Shown piece after piece: positions 23,480 to 34,673 of a stretch of DNA of 64,000 nucleotides. The stretch comes from Rhytidiadelphus loreus (Eukaryota > Streptophyta > Bryopsida > Hypnales > Hylocomiaceae), in the NCBI GenBank assembly GCA_947034895.1, contig OX344763.1, forward strand, positions 71,629,093 through 71,693,092. The letters run 5' to 3'. The notes below the pieces were generated by a model that had not been told where the DNA came from, ran no database searches, and saw only the letters and a program-made list of their open reading frames with translations. The translations under genes were made by a program, and so were the position numbers. Numbering within the stretch: the stretch's first letter is position 1; each line of letters starts with the position of its first letter.

Positions 23480-24870
23480 AAACAAACTCTCCTTATTGAT
23501 TTTTCTCTTTCATAATATCAGAAAAATATCAATTTATAAAAGTAAAAATTCTTTTTGAAGGCTTCAATAGTATGATTATCCGCTTTTCTTATTATCAATT
23601 TTTGTATATTTATAAAAGTGAAGTATTTCTTTCATGAGAATAGGAATACCCATTTTTCTTTGTTCATAAGGTTTAGTTTGTCTTTATAAAAGTCAGAAGC
23701 ACCTATTTCTTTCATTTAAGTTCAAAGAATATTTTTTTCATAAAATTAAAAAAAATATAATCTTTTTTCCCATCATTCATGGTTAAGTATTTTTTTTGTT
23801 AAGAGCATCCTTTTTTTTTCATTATAATACTTGAGTATTTCAAAAAGTAAAACAAAAATACCCATTCTTGCATTACTATGGTTCATTCATATTTCTTTTA
23901 CAAAAGTACTTGCAAAATACATTCATATGCATCCTTACTATAGTTCAGTAGTTCCTTTGAACATAGGAATACCGATTTATTCATTACTATGGTTGAATAT
24001 TTATCTTAGAAGAATAAAAATGCTCATTTTTAAAATTTCAATGTTTGATAATTTCCTTACAAGAATAAAAATATCCATTCATGCATTCTTATTATGGTTG
24101 AATATTTCTATCAAGTAAGAATGCTAATTTTTTCCATTACTATGGTTAAATGTTTCTTTTACAAGAATAAAATTATCCATGTATGACCACTTTCTTATGG
24201 TTGAATATTTTTTATGAGGACACCTATTTATTTAATTGCCTTCGTTGAATATTTCTTTTACAAGATTAGATATACTCATTTTTTTTCATTACAATGGTTG
24301 AATATTTCCTTATAAGAATAAAAAATATCCATGTACATATATGCATCCTTCTTCAATGGTTGAATATTGATTTTGTAAGAATATCAATTTTATTCATTAC
24401 TATGATCAATAAACATTTTTTTTACAAGAATAGAAACATCCATTTCTTTTCATTACCATAGTTTTGTTTATTTCCAGACAGGAATAATAATATCCAACGT
24501 AGGCATCCTTATTATGGTTGAATATTTCTTTCAAAAGTTCTAACACCTATTTCTTTTTCATTACTATGGTTGAATATTTCTGTTACAAGAATAATATTAC
24601 CCATTTTTTTTGGTTTAAATGGTTGTACATTTTCTTACACAAATAAAATTAGCCATTGTTTTCTCATAGTGCAATTTTAATTTTCTTTAATGAGACCCAC
24701 AACACCCTTTTTTCCCATTAGTACGGTGAATATATCTTCTACAAAATATAGAAATAGCTACTTTGATCTAGGTTTAAAGAATGTTTTTTTTACAAGATTA
24801 AGAACATTCATTTTTGTTACATTAGTATGATTCAATGTTATGTTGTTCAGAATAAGAACACAATTGACCA
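23480..24870. repeat. AT-rich degenerate satellite, ~60-bp units in ~125-bp pairs
   Basis: More than 15 diverged copies of a unit built from ATGGTTGAATATTTC, TTTTACAAGAATA, AAAATATCCATT and a T-rich stretch with CATTACT. Alternating units carry either GCATCCTTATT or TTTCATTACT before ATGGTTGAA, so the array is arranged as dimers. There is no coding potential; the open frame at 23831-24118 is a translation of the repeat. Confidence 0.75.
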
Positions 24871-26224
24871 ATTTTTTAAATGAGGAACCAATTGAAAACT
24901 ATGAATTCATTTTTTATAAAACTTCCAATACATCATTTGGTGAAAATTCGATAAGATCAAATGCATGTTATTTACAATAATTCCTTGCCTTCATTGGTAA
25001 TCATGAATATAACCGGTTTCTTTAGGCAAGCGGTAATGTCAACTCATGCGGTGACTAGTGGTACCCGGTTGGAGTTCCGGCGATTTCGAGTCTTTCTCGT
25101 CCGTTGACTCTAGTTTCATAGAGGCTTGCAACTCATTAGGCCCCAACTGTTTGTGTGTTTGGTTTAGCGTCATTGTATTTAGGATTTTAGTAGAACTATT
25201 CTCAATCTCTAATTTCAAATTTGGGGTTATCTTGAGGATATCAATTCCATTTGTCAAAATGTGTTTGATTCCGAAGCCTTCGACTGACTTCAATGGTTGG
25301 CAAATTTTGGATCTTGGGCTAGCGGTTTGAAGGGAAATTGAGTTCGGCAAGGAGGACTAGGAGGGTGAGGAGGGCGCGAAGCATTGTCGTGAGATATGTA
25401 CAACGGATTGGGAAGGAAGAAGCTGAACTCTGTCAAGGCTTCCCCTCCTAGTAAAGCCATTGAACTGAGTATGTACTATGCATAAGAGTTTCTGTTTGCT
25501 CTTGCTATTTTGCAAGGTCTACTACTCAGTTTCAACGGATTACAATGCACCCATACTTGTCCGTTACCTCTAATTTCATTCTTGAAGTAGATGGTCTCTT
25601 GCATTGCTTTACTCTTTTTCTTCTTGAAGAGAGTAATCTGCGCACTTAGGTTTCAGATGTTCACGACATTGTTTTTGTCACAACCTTTATGGCCGAATCG
25701 GTTTAGGGTATACCGTTTCAAGATATGGAAGACAAGCAATGAGCAAACCCTACTTCCAGTTGTACTATGCATACAATTTCGATGTGTTGTACCAAAATAC
25801 GTTTTGTCTAGACTCCTTACGTACAAATTCTGTATCATACGTAGTGTTTTAGGAGGCATAGGGTGTAGGATTTGTTATTACTGGAAAATGCTAAATGTTG
25901 TGGAGCTCGATCTTAGTAGAATCTTTCTTCATTAAGTTGGTGGGTCTCCTACATTGTTTTATTCTTTTTCTTCTTCAAAAGAATAACCTGCGTTTAAGGT
26001 TTACATGTCAATGACATTGTTCTCACTCACGTTTGTATGCTTTGATCAAATCAGTGAAGTCAAATTGAGGGTGTCAAAGAGCGAACCCCACTTCCTAGTT
26101 GTACTATGTGAACATGAATGTGTGCGGTCAGTCCCACCTCTATGTCTGGCAGTCCATCTAATTTCTTTCAAAACGAGGGGGTTTAGGGTTTTAATTTTGT
26201 TGTTTTCTGTAGCTAAGGCAAGAA
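24871..26224. other. flank of the RING-like gene with a ~350-bp duplication
   Basis: A minus-strand open frame at 25350-25039 has ordinary amino-acid composition (LKITPNLKLEIENSSTK) and is preceded, in another frame, by a hydrophobic start MLRALLTLLVLLAELNF. It could be a frameshifted secreted-protein fragment, but no family is recognised. From 25580 to 26115 the sequence is duplicated: TTACTCTTTTTCTTCTTGAA at about 25610 corresponds to TTATTCTTTTTCTTCTTCAA at about 25960, and CTTCCAGTTGTACTATG near 25752 to CTTCCTAGTTGTACTATG near 26092. No gene is supported. Confidence 0.35.
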
Positions 26225-29070
26225 ATGACACGGTTTAGAGGCAGAGGTGCTGCCTCGGTGTTGCGGGCATAGTCACACGCTCAACCCCAAGTCCAACAAG
26301 TAGAATAGGATGTCCAGAAAGGCGACGAGGGTTCCGGCAGGGAGGAGAGGTCCGACAACGAGGAGATGTCTAGTAGTCAATGTGAGGAGGGCAAGGAGGG
26401 CAAGGAGGAGGAGGAGGGAAACAAGGAGGAGGAGGGCGACAAGGAAGAGGAGGGCGATGAGGAGGAAGAAGAGGGCGAGGAGTTCAATGCCGATGATGTA
26501 GATGAAGAGCTCCTGAAGCTCACAGATCCACCATCCAAAATGACCAAAGCTGATTTTGTGAAGAAGTACGGCTTTAAGGATGAAGGATACTTGCCAAATC
26601 GGTTGACAAAGTGGAAAGGGAAGAAATTTGATAACAAGAAGTGTTTCAAGTTATTTGGAAAGGCGATGGGTAAGGATGGACGCTATGGATACAACTGGAA
26701 GGACGTGAAGTCACCAAAGTTGTGGAAGAGGATAAAAGAGCTCTTACGAGCACTTTATCAGCGAAAAGACCCCCGTCCTCTTCTTCCTCATAAGATGGCG
26801 CGCAAGATCATTTTGAAGCAGGAAAATGTCCTAGTTAATTGGGCCGCATACGGGGAGGCTACTAATAAGACCCAATGTTTGTTGCATGAGCGCAATGTTT
26901 TCAAGCTAAACCAAATGAAGATGAAGGGGAAGAATAAGAAGATAGGGACGGTAGGGGCCTGGCGGAAACTTCATGTCGACAAATGAAAATTGCCATTTGA
27001 AATTTATGAGGGCAGAGGGAGTTCCATGGGTGAATTTTTGTTGATGGAGGAGGAATGTAAGTCCAGGTTGGAGTACTTGGGACGATTATTGGCTCTGCAG
27101 AACTTGGAGCTGGAGGCTAGGGTGGAGGTTGAGCAGGAGGCAACTACAGTCAAGGAGAGGCGCACAAAAGCTCTTAATCATTACAAGGGGGTGGTGAGTA
27201 TCATGAAGATGAATAAAAAGGGATACACGAAGCAGTTGGAAGCAGTGACCACAGATGGGGTTATGGATTTGAAGCTAAGGGAGAAGGTAGAGGCGTGCAA
27301 CAAATTAGTATGCAGTGCACTCAAGAAAGTGAAGAAGTTGGAGGGCAAAGTTGCTACTTCTGAAGAGACTCTGAAGCTCCATCGCCAACGAGTTGTGAAG
27401 ATGCAAATGCAAGTTTGTGCTTTGAAAGAAGAGCATGCTTATTTGGGGCGTTCATCATGCGGATTTCATTTGAGGACATTACTGATGGTGTACGTCAAGG
27501 AAACAGGCAATGGAGGAGCAGACAGTGGAGAAGGAGATTCCTCTTGTGCCTTGTGCGGTTTCCCATTTCCGCATTTTGAAATGGTTGTCGTTGTATGTAA
27601 ACACGTCTATCACCTATGGTGTGCATTGGTGAATTTCACCAAGGGCATAGAATGCTCTGCTTCAAATTGCAGGCAAGTTTATCCCATTGAGTGGATTATG
27701 AGTTTTGGTTGGAGGGGTGTTCATGGTTGTGGTCGCCCTGGAGGTGGGAGTGAAGAGTGGACAAAATTGGAAGTAGTATGTGCCACCAACATCACTAGAG
27801 GATTAGCATCTAGGAGTGATGCAACAACGGAAATTCCCACAACCATCCAACAGTGTAGAACAATCATTGAAGATGAAGAAGGTGATATCTTGAAACTGCA
27901 TTATCATTGGTACTCCTTTGTATTCATTGGTACATGTAGTATAGTTTTGTTAGATTCTCTTGGTTTTCTTGGGATTGGGGGGATTGGGAGAAAGGTAGTT
28001 TTCGTAATACCAGTTTAATTGTTTGTATCATGTTATTTCAATTTCGTATAGTTCTATTACGTTTTGTGTAGATCGTTATTGAAGGGGTATTTGCAGATAA
28101 GTGATTTGTACTTGGTGCTTACTGTTATCCTGCCGATTGTATTGTTTGTATTTTTCTATCTCAAGTTTGTACATCTTGGTAAGATGTCGGATACATTGTT
28201 ACTTGCAACTGATATAGATTCCTTGATTTGTACTTCATGTTTACTATCGTCCTTCTTATTGTACTTGATCTTTTGGGTTGCCCTTTTGGTTGGATTGTCT
28301 CTATTTTTTTATCTCAGGTTTGTACTATTTGGTAAAGTTTTGGATACATTGTTTCTTGTTTGTACTTCATGTTTACTATGTTCCTTATCGTTGTACCTAT
28401 TGTAATATATTTGGGACAGTTTGTACAGGTTTCCATATTGTTAGTACTTAGGCAGTATTTTAAGGGAGTTGTTTTATTCCAGTATTTCCTATTCTTCTTG
28501 GAGTTGTACAATTTGTACAACTTATATGTACAACTTGTATGAAGTTGTACATTTTTGTACTATGATATGTAACATGCTAATATGTTTGTACCTGATTTAG
28601 ATACAAAACTTGGTTTATAGGGTATTAAAGACGGTGTATTTGTGCAGCGTGTGTTTCCTCGGATGGAGGAGGAGGGGGAGATGGCAATGAAGAGGGGATC
28701 CCTGTGGAACAACCCAGTTTATTTTGGGGAAGTAGTGGAGTAGATGGTCCTGCATCTAGGCTCGAAGAACGAGCACAGGCTGCATTATCAACAAGAACAA
28801 CAACAATAACCGGGTATTGATTTCGTTTATTTGAGTACATTTGCTGTTGTTTTTGGTTGTGTACCCACCACAACATGTTTCATACTGGGTTTAGAATATG
28901 CTGTGTCAGAATTTAGAATGGAGACACTCCAATCCACTGTAGACACTACCGGAGATGGAGAGGAGGGTTTGGTGGTGCGGGGTTGTTGTGACAGTTTTTG
29001 TATGGGCTGTGAAGAATGTACGACGGCAATTCAAACATCTGGAGTGCACACAATTGGGTATAATCCGTGA
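26225..29070 (+). pseudogene. unnamed acidic, coiled-coil, RING-like gene (three exons, three stops)
   Basis: Three exons join in phase: 26225-27881 (donor GTGATA), 28648-28813 (after GTGCAG, donor GTATTG) and 28917-29070 (after TTTAG, ending TGA), about 658 codons. In order the protein shows a basic start (MTRFRGRG), an Asp/Glu/Lys/Gly-rich acidic block (residues ~50-95), a conserved block with GKDGRYGYNW (149-158) and VNWAAYGEATNKTQ (204-217), a coiled coil (~265-410), and a RING-H2-like cluster C-x2-C, C-x-H-x2-H-x2-C, C-x4-C at ~441-482. RING domains usually mark E3 ubiquitin ligases; that role is inferred. Stops are TAG 26270, TAG 26306 and TGA 26984, each one C-to-T from CAG or CGA. The minus-strand gene at 32121-29775 is a probable paralogue sharing the conserved block. 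No family name is known to me. Confidence 0.6.
27882..28647 (+). other. intron 1 of the RING-like gene, dense in TGTAC
   Basis: This 766-bp T-rich interval has proper GT and AG ends and preserves reading phase between flanking exons. An open frame at 28064-28405 that translates as hydrophobic helices is produced by the T-rich sequence and is not taken as a membrane protein. The pentamer TGTAC occurs 14 times between about 28108 and 28591, far above chance. Confidence 0.55.
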
Positions 29071-29774
29071 ACCTTACCTTATGTTGGTTCTTTCGATCCT
29101 TTTTTGTAGGATCTTTGTATTTTTCACAACTTATTGATTGTACTGCAATGTGTGTTTGGGTTTCTACATATATTTGATGTGTGTTTCTAGGATGTAGGGA
29201 GGGTTGAAGGAAGAGGCATAGGTCAAGATCCCTAGATGAAACCTGATAGATTTAAATCATTTTTGCTAGATATTACATTTTTCAACAAAATCGGAACAAA
29301 TGTACGAATCGAGAAAAATTTGTGAATGTATTTTGCTTGGAATGTAGAAGTGTAGTGGTAAACTATATTTCGTGTACCTCTTTTGTATATATTTTACTAA
29401 ATATGAGGATAGATGCATTTTGAAAATCTACTCTTTCTGAAATGTAGATCCATATCAAAATAGTTCCCTTTCATTGTAAGTGTGGTAGCACTCACTGCTG
29501 TGATACAGTAATTGACGATCACTCAATTCATCCCATCACCAATTGCTTGCCGTCAAGTGCAAACTGATGCCGTAGGTTGTATTGTAGAGAATCTACTGTG
29601 GTGAATTTCTGAATGAATTTACTAGTGTTGGATAAATGAACTCCACAATGTTGCATTTGATACGCATTTTGGAAGGTTCAAACTTCAAACACATACTTAG
29701 ATATATTTTTGTAAAGAGTACATATTTGTTTGTTGCGTACCAAATTCATATTGCGTACCAAATCCATATAGAAT
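29071..29774. other. region between the two convergent genes
   Basis: About 700 bp between the 3' ends of the RING-like gene and its minus-strand paralogue. It contains no coding signal and should hold both 3' untranslated regions. TGTAC and GCGTACCAAATTCATATTG-type words occur; the latter is partly duplicated at about 29736 and 29753. Confidence 0.4.
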
Positions 29775-32121
29775 CTAACCTAGCAGCATAATCCGACTCT
29801 TCTTCAATTTCTTCGGTTTCTTCTTGGCTCCTTCGATTTCTTTCGTTGATTCTTCGGCAGTCATGTTTCTAGTCTTCCGCTTGGACACTTCAAAGTTCTC
29901 AGTATCAATTGGAGGGAGGGGTGGGGATTGGGGCCCCTTCAGCACCGCCCTAGTCGCTTCCTCAACCCTAACATCCTCTCTCAACTTCTTCCACCATTCT
30001 AATTCGGCAGCTTCTTCTCTCAAGTTCAATACTTTTTCAAATTGGGCATCCTCTTCTTTCAATCTTCTGATGCATTCCTGTAACTCAAGTGCCTCAATTC
30101 CTACCTCAGAAGACATAACACGATACTCATCTTTCTCTGGGGAGTCGACTTCATCTATAGACGGTAGACTTGAAAGTACTAGACGTTCAAGACGTACACA
30201 CTTGGGTACAGTAAGTACGTGATGTTGTATAGATTCAACCCGACCGTAGTCACTACTAGCGGCACTACCGTTGCATAGGTTTTGTGAAACAATAGTCTCA
30301 GTGGCACTAAGCAGGGCATCTATCTTTGTGAAAGTAATAGAAGGTGTCTGAGTGCACATTTGAGATTCTTTCAATTGTTCTAAGTAAATTTTCTTAGGAT
30401 CTGAAAAACAAAACAAAACAAGAAGTAGTCAATTACCATAATGTGATGGACTTCCAGTGTTGCGTACTAATTGAACAGAAGAAACTTTGAACTCTAAAAT
30501 TTCATGTACATTTACATACCTCGTGTACTAAATTCTACACATTCAATTTTGAACAATATACTAGTTTGGACAATTACATGAGGATTTAGGGTGAGGAATC
30601 GTACCAATATGCGGATGCTTTTCTAAAATTGTTGATGTCAAGGCTTGTAGGAGCCTTTCCTGCTCTTCTTCTAATTTCAGAATTTGACCCAGCTGCTCCA
30701 GAGGCAAATGTAATTTGCCAAATCCGAAGCTCTTGAACTAGGATGGGTGCACTGTTTCATCAAGATTTCTTTACACATTTGCTATGAACTCTAAACCAAA
30801 TCCCTGCGCACCTGGGATGGTACAAATGAGCACATGTACATACGATTATGTCGTTGAGGGGAAACCCGCTGAAGCATAGCGCATAGGGTGACAAAGAAAT
30901 GGTACCCGACCCTAAAACAATACTTGGATCAAATTGGGATGCACAAGGTCTAGGTTTTAAGGAAAACTTAGTGTCCCCTCTCGTAAGACAAGTAATCTAA
31001 GTGGACAGAGCCTCAAACTATCTCTTCAAACATACCTGTATAGTTTCAAGTAATTCATACTTTGAATTGCACTATTCGAGTTCTAGTATAACTGCCTCAT
31101 AATCGGCAACTGCGTCCTTTATCATTTCGTCGTATGCTTGAAATTTGTTCGACAAAACCTCCATCCTGTGCCCATGTTCTGTACGTAGCTTGACAACTTT
31201 TGCCTTTGTTCTGTGTAGCACTCCTTCTTGTGATGCCTTCGTCAACAACTCAAGTTTTTCCTTCCCGACATTGACGTAATCTTGGGTTACCGCATGCAGC
31301 CATAACCCGACCAACTTTAGTAGGCACATGAGGTATTCCCTTTCTTTTGTACAGTCTTGTCCATCTTGTACAAGTCGTCCATCTTGTACTTCAGTATACA
31401 CCTTCTGTTCAAAGTGTTGCGGGCTCTTCCAAAGTGTGGCAGTAGGGTCATTCAGAAGGTTGTCAATGCCTTCTACTGCGTAAATTTCTTTGTCGTTAGA
31501 GCCTGTGAGATTTGCAATGTTGGCCAAACACAATTTGACCTTCTTCAGCCATTTGCTACGCTGATTTTGATTCGAAGTTCCAGCAAACTCCGCCCAACTA
31601 ACCGACTTCTTCTTCCGCTTCTCCATAACGATACCCCTAGCAAACTGCTTCACAATGACCTTAGATTTTAGCAAATCTCTTAAGTACACAACAGGGAAGA
31701 TTTCAAGAATACGTGAAAGTATTTCTTCATCTGTACATTCTGAATACGCGTATCCAGCCCTCCCTTGTCTCCCCTTAGTTGGTCTAAAAATGTCTATAAG
31801 GTTTGTCTCTGCTAAGTCAAGTGGAATTTTGAGTTTGTGTGGATTTTTACCGATTTTTGGTAAACTGTACAGTGTCGCAAAGTTCTGTACAGTCAAGGCG
31901 CGTGGAGGAGGATGCTTCTTCAAAGATGCCAATTTATTGAGTTCCTTGTGTAAGGAAATCTTATTTAGATTTGCATCGTTGTCTTCTGTCCGTCGCAATA
32001 TGGGCGACGAGGGAGCCAAGTAATCATTACAAAAACCTTCGTCTTCACTGAAGACGCTGGAAAGGTCAGTGTCTTTGGAGAAACTGTGGCTCCGAACAAA
32101 CCAGTCTTTGTCGGACGCCAT
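29775..32121 (-). pseudogene. unnamed coiled-coil gene, three exons, one internal stop
   Basis: On the minus strand the exons are 32121-31036 (donor GTATGT), 30737-30605 (after ATCCTAG, donor GTACGA) and 30400-29775 (after TTTTTCAG, ending TAG). They keep phase and give about 614 residues. The protein has a Ser/Asp-rich start (MASDKDWFVRSHSFS), a conserved block with GRQGRAGYAY (117-126) and VSWAEFAGTSNQNQ (174-187), helical coiled-coil segments, and a lysine-rich end (KKKPKKLKKSR) that resembles a nuclear-localisation signal. The conserved block aligns with residues 149-217 of the convergent plus-strand gene. The RING-like cluster is absent. A single TAG at 31074-31072 (one C-to-T from CAG) lies 12 codons before the end of exon 1. 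The function is unknown; the gene may be a recently inactivated repeat-family member or a truncated but expressed protein. Confidence 0.6.
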
Positions 32122-33246
32122 CGTATCCTAAAACACAAATCAAAAAGTTCCGTAAGCGCATCTAAAAATGTACTTGATGTACCCTTTATTGTACATATTG
32201 TATATTTATTGTACACTACACTCATCGTTTCTCGTTGTACGCACCTCTAGTTGTATTTAAAAACTAATTGAATGTACTCCAATTTCTAAGAGATTGTATA
32301 ATGATTGTACTTGTGAACTAATACAATGTCTATACTAGTGGTAAGTAGAACAGAAGAACAACATTTGCAAAAAAACTATTGACGGAGTCATAAATCTAAA
32401 TCTTGCTTCGAGCTCCAATGCCGCCTCACTCCGTCGCTTCTTTGAACGTGGAGATGCAGCTCCTCACTCCGTTGCTTCTTTGAACTGAAATTGCTAAGTG
32501 TACAAGCAGCTCGGTTGATCTACATTTCTTTTGAATAGAAGAGGGAATGTTCAAGAGGAGAAAATCACGCTGCAAAAAGCACCACATACCGCGGATCGTG
32601 TCAGCTGAATCCCAAATTAGATAGTACGTGCCGTACAATGATTGGTCCAAGATGTACAAACTGTATGCACAATACAAACAAGTACGAACCACAAACCCTA
32701 AAACGTTCTAATAGATTAAAGCTGGAAATTGGAGAATCAATCTCCGATAGAGAAATTTGAAGGCAAAATATAATTTTTTTGAAAATCGAATGTTGGCCCA
32801 TCTCAACTACGATGCTTTCTACCAAAAAAAAATTTAAAAAAAGAATTTAAGGTCAATATTTGGCCTTCATACCAAAATCACACATTTGCCTGGATATTTT
32901 CTTATGTAGATTCCAAATCACTCTTTGAATGCCTAGTCTAAGTAGCTAAACATAAGAGCTATAGATTTAGCTCTTTGAATTGTAAAAATGAAACCCTAAA
33001 CAAGGCAAAAAAAATACAACAATGCTAAAGTTGAATCTGTGACAGTACAAACATAAAAAATGTTTGTACTCCATACGATAAATTAATAGATGAAAATCAC
33101 TTTTTGTTATGCAATTATCAAAGTATGCAAGATGCAAGACTCTAATCTATTTTTATTTATTTTTTAAGTCACAAAAACTATAAGAAAATTGACTCCAAAC
33201 TTTCAAGCTGTGCAAAAATTATGTTGTGACTACGATTTTGGACAAC
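32122..33246. other. upstream flank of the minus-strand gene
   Basis: Presumed promoter and leader region of the gene starting at 32121. TGTAC occurs seven times in 32165-32315. A ~36-bp direct repeat containing CTCACTCCGT(C/T)GCTTCTTTGAA lies at about 32427 and 32463. The remainder to 33246 is AT-rich without coding signal. Confidence 0.4.
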
Positions 33247-33525
33247 CGTAGTGTGCTTTTACCCTCTTGTGGATGCCATTTCTAAGAAAGAAGATCTGGA
33301 ACCATACTATGGCCCCACAAATGAAGCACCATAGGAAAGCTTCAATCCTTGGCTTGACATACATCGAAGTTCATGGGTTCTTTTGAGACCTGATGATCTG
33401 GAAATCTGTGCTGTTTGGCAAGGAAGAGTACTGTCCATTGTATGCCAATTAGAAGGAGATGCAAATTACAAGAAGTTCTTGCTTCAGTATTGGCGACCAG
33501 ATAACTATGAAAGTACCTTGGAATT
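33247..33525 (+). pseudogene. fragment related to the C-terminal module of the DUF7869-type gene
   Basis: One frame reads VVCFYPLVDAISKKEDLEP, YYGPTNEAP, a TAG at 33332-33334, then ESFNPWLDIHRSSWVLLRPD, LEICAVWQGRVLS and YKKFLLQYWRPDNYE. The pattern of WVLLRPD, VWQGRVLS and LLQYWRPDN parallels FVAIRPAN, VWIARALS and LIQYFCPTS at 20270-20410 of the DUF7869-type pseudogene. It is a short, isolated piece of a second family member. The stop is one C-to-T from CAG. No DUF7869 core is visible nearby, so the rest of the copy is lost or lies beyond recognition. Confidence 0.5.
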
Positions 33526-34673
33526 AAGGTATTGAAATTGTTGATATGGTAAATAGGTTGTTGATAATAGTCCTGCTACTTGGTTGGATGCAACTTGCGT
33601 AGTGTATTCAAATTGGTCTAAGATAGTAGACCCAAAATCACAGACAATTCTTAAGAAAAGTAGAAAAGCTACCTTAGTGAATTTGAATAGGGCAAACGAG
33701 GTGGACCCTTGACCTTGTGTTTCTACTTTATAAAGTTCATTTAGAGCTCTCCAGATGCATTGTTGTTCTTTGCCTATAGCAAATTCATGTGGAGAGCTCT
33801 CTAGATGCATTCTCCGTCTTTGCATGCAAAGACAAGTGAGGTTTTCATTGAACATTGTTCATTTCATTTGTGAAAATGTAAAATTATCTCAATTGATTGG
33901 CAAGGCTCTATTGGATGATGTTTAAATGTGATATTTCAGAAGATGAAGGTAGCATTGTTGCAGTGGATTTTTGCCATGCAAGGTAGACAACAAAAATGTC
34001 ATCCTAAACCTTTTATTTTCATTTTATATTTTCTTGAGTTTGAAACCATGAAGGTCCCATTTTAGTTGTAGAATGTATTCTTTTTTTGTCGTATTTTCTA
34101 TGAAAAAATAGTAGTTGTAACAATTACTCTTCTATAGACTAATGACATGGAACCGTCATCTAGAGAGCTCTTGGTAGGTTTTGGGATGTACAGTAAGTGT
34201 AAGCAAAAATCCTTATCAATATGCAACATGTGATTGTCCTACATCACTTAGTTCATGGAGATCTTGATCTCCAGATGCATACTTAAGAAATGAGAATTCT
34301 CCAGATGCAACAAAGAACAACTAGAGATTTTAGCAATTTTTTATTTTTGGACTCCTCCAAAGTCCAAAAATAGTTAAATGTGGCATTAAAACCAGTCAAT
34401 TTCATATCGTGACTACATGGATGCATGGTGATGACTGTCATGGATGCTTCCAATTCAAGAAGACCAGCTGAACAAGGGGAAATCTTGTTTATAACGGACG
34501 ATAACAACGACAGAGAGTTCTTGTGCCAGCTGAAATCTGCCTACAGTGAGTTAGTAATAAGTAAGACTGAAGCTCACCAGAGCTTATGAATTGTGATTTT
34601 CCTGGCCCAGTGCTTGACAGTAATACTGCCAGAGTGTTGCTCCCTGAATTCGACAGGATTTCTAGGTCCAGAG
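33526..34673. other. upstream region of the GH28 gene with CTCCAGATGCA repeats
   Basis: There is no gene. The word CTCCAGATGCA or CTCTAGATGCA occurs at about 33753, 33799, 34270 and 34299, often after GAGAGCTC, giving several partly self-complementary segments. The open frame on the minus strand at 33855-33505 is built from these repeats. The last ~300 bp should contain the GH28 promoter; no convincing TATA box was picked out. Confidence 0.4.

Noticed and set aside
26377..26649. Serine-rich minus-strand open frame
   Set aside because: It is the antisense shadow of the acidic Glu/Lys/Gly repeat of the RING-like gene.
28064..28405. Hydrophobic 113-residue open frame resembling a membrane protein
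   Set aside because: It lies in a T-rich intron whose flanking exons join in phase; hydrophobicity follows from T-rich codons.
21373..31074. RNA editing (U-to-C) repairing the stops
   Set aside because: Such editing is known from plant organelles. These are intron-bearing nuclear-type genes and repeats, so DNA decay is the simpler explanation.
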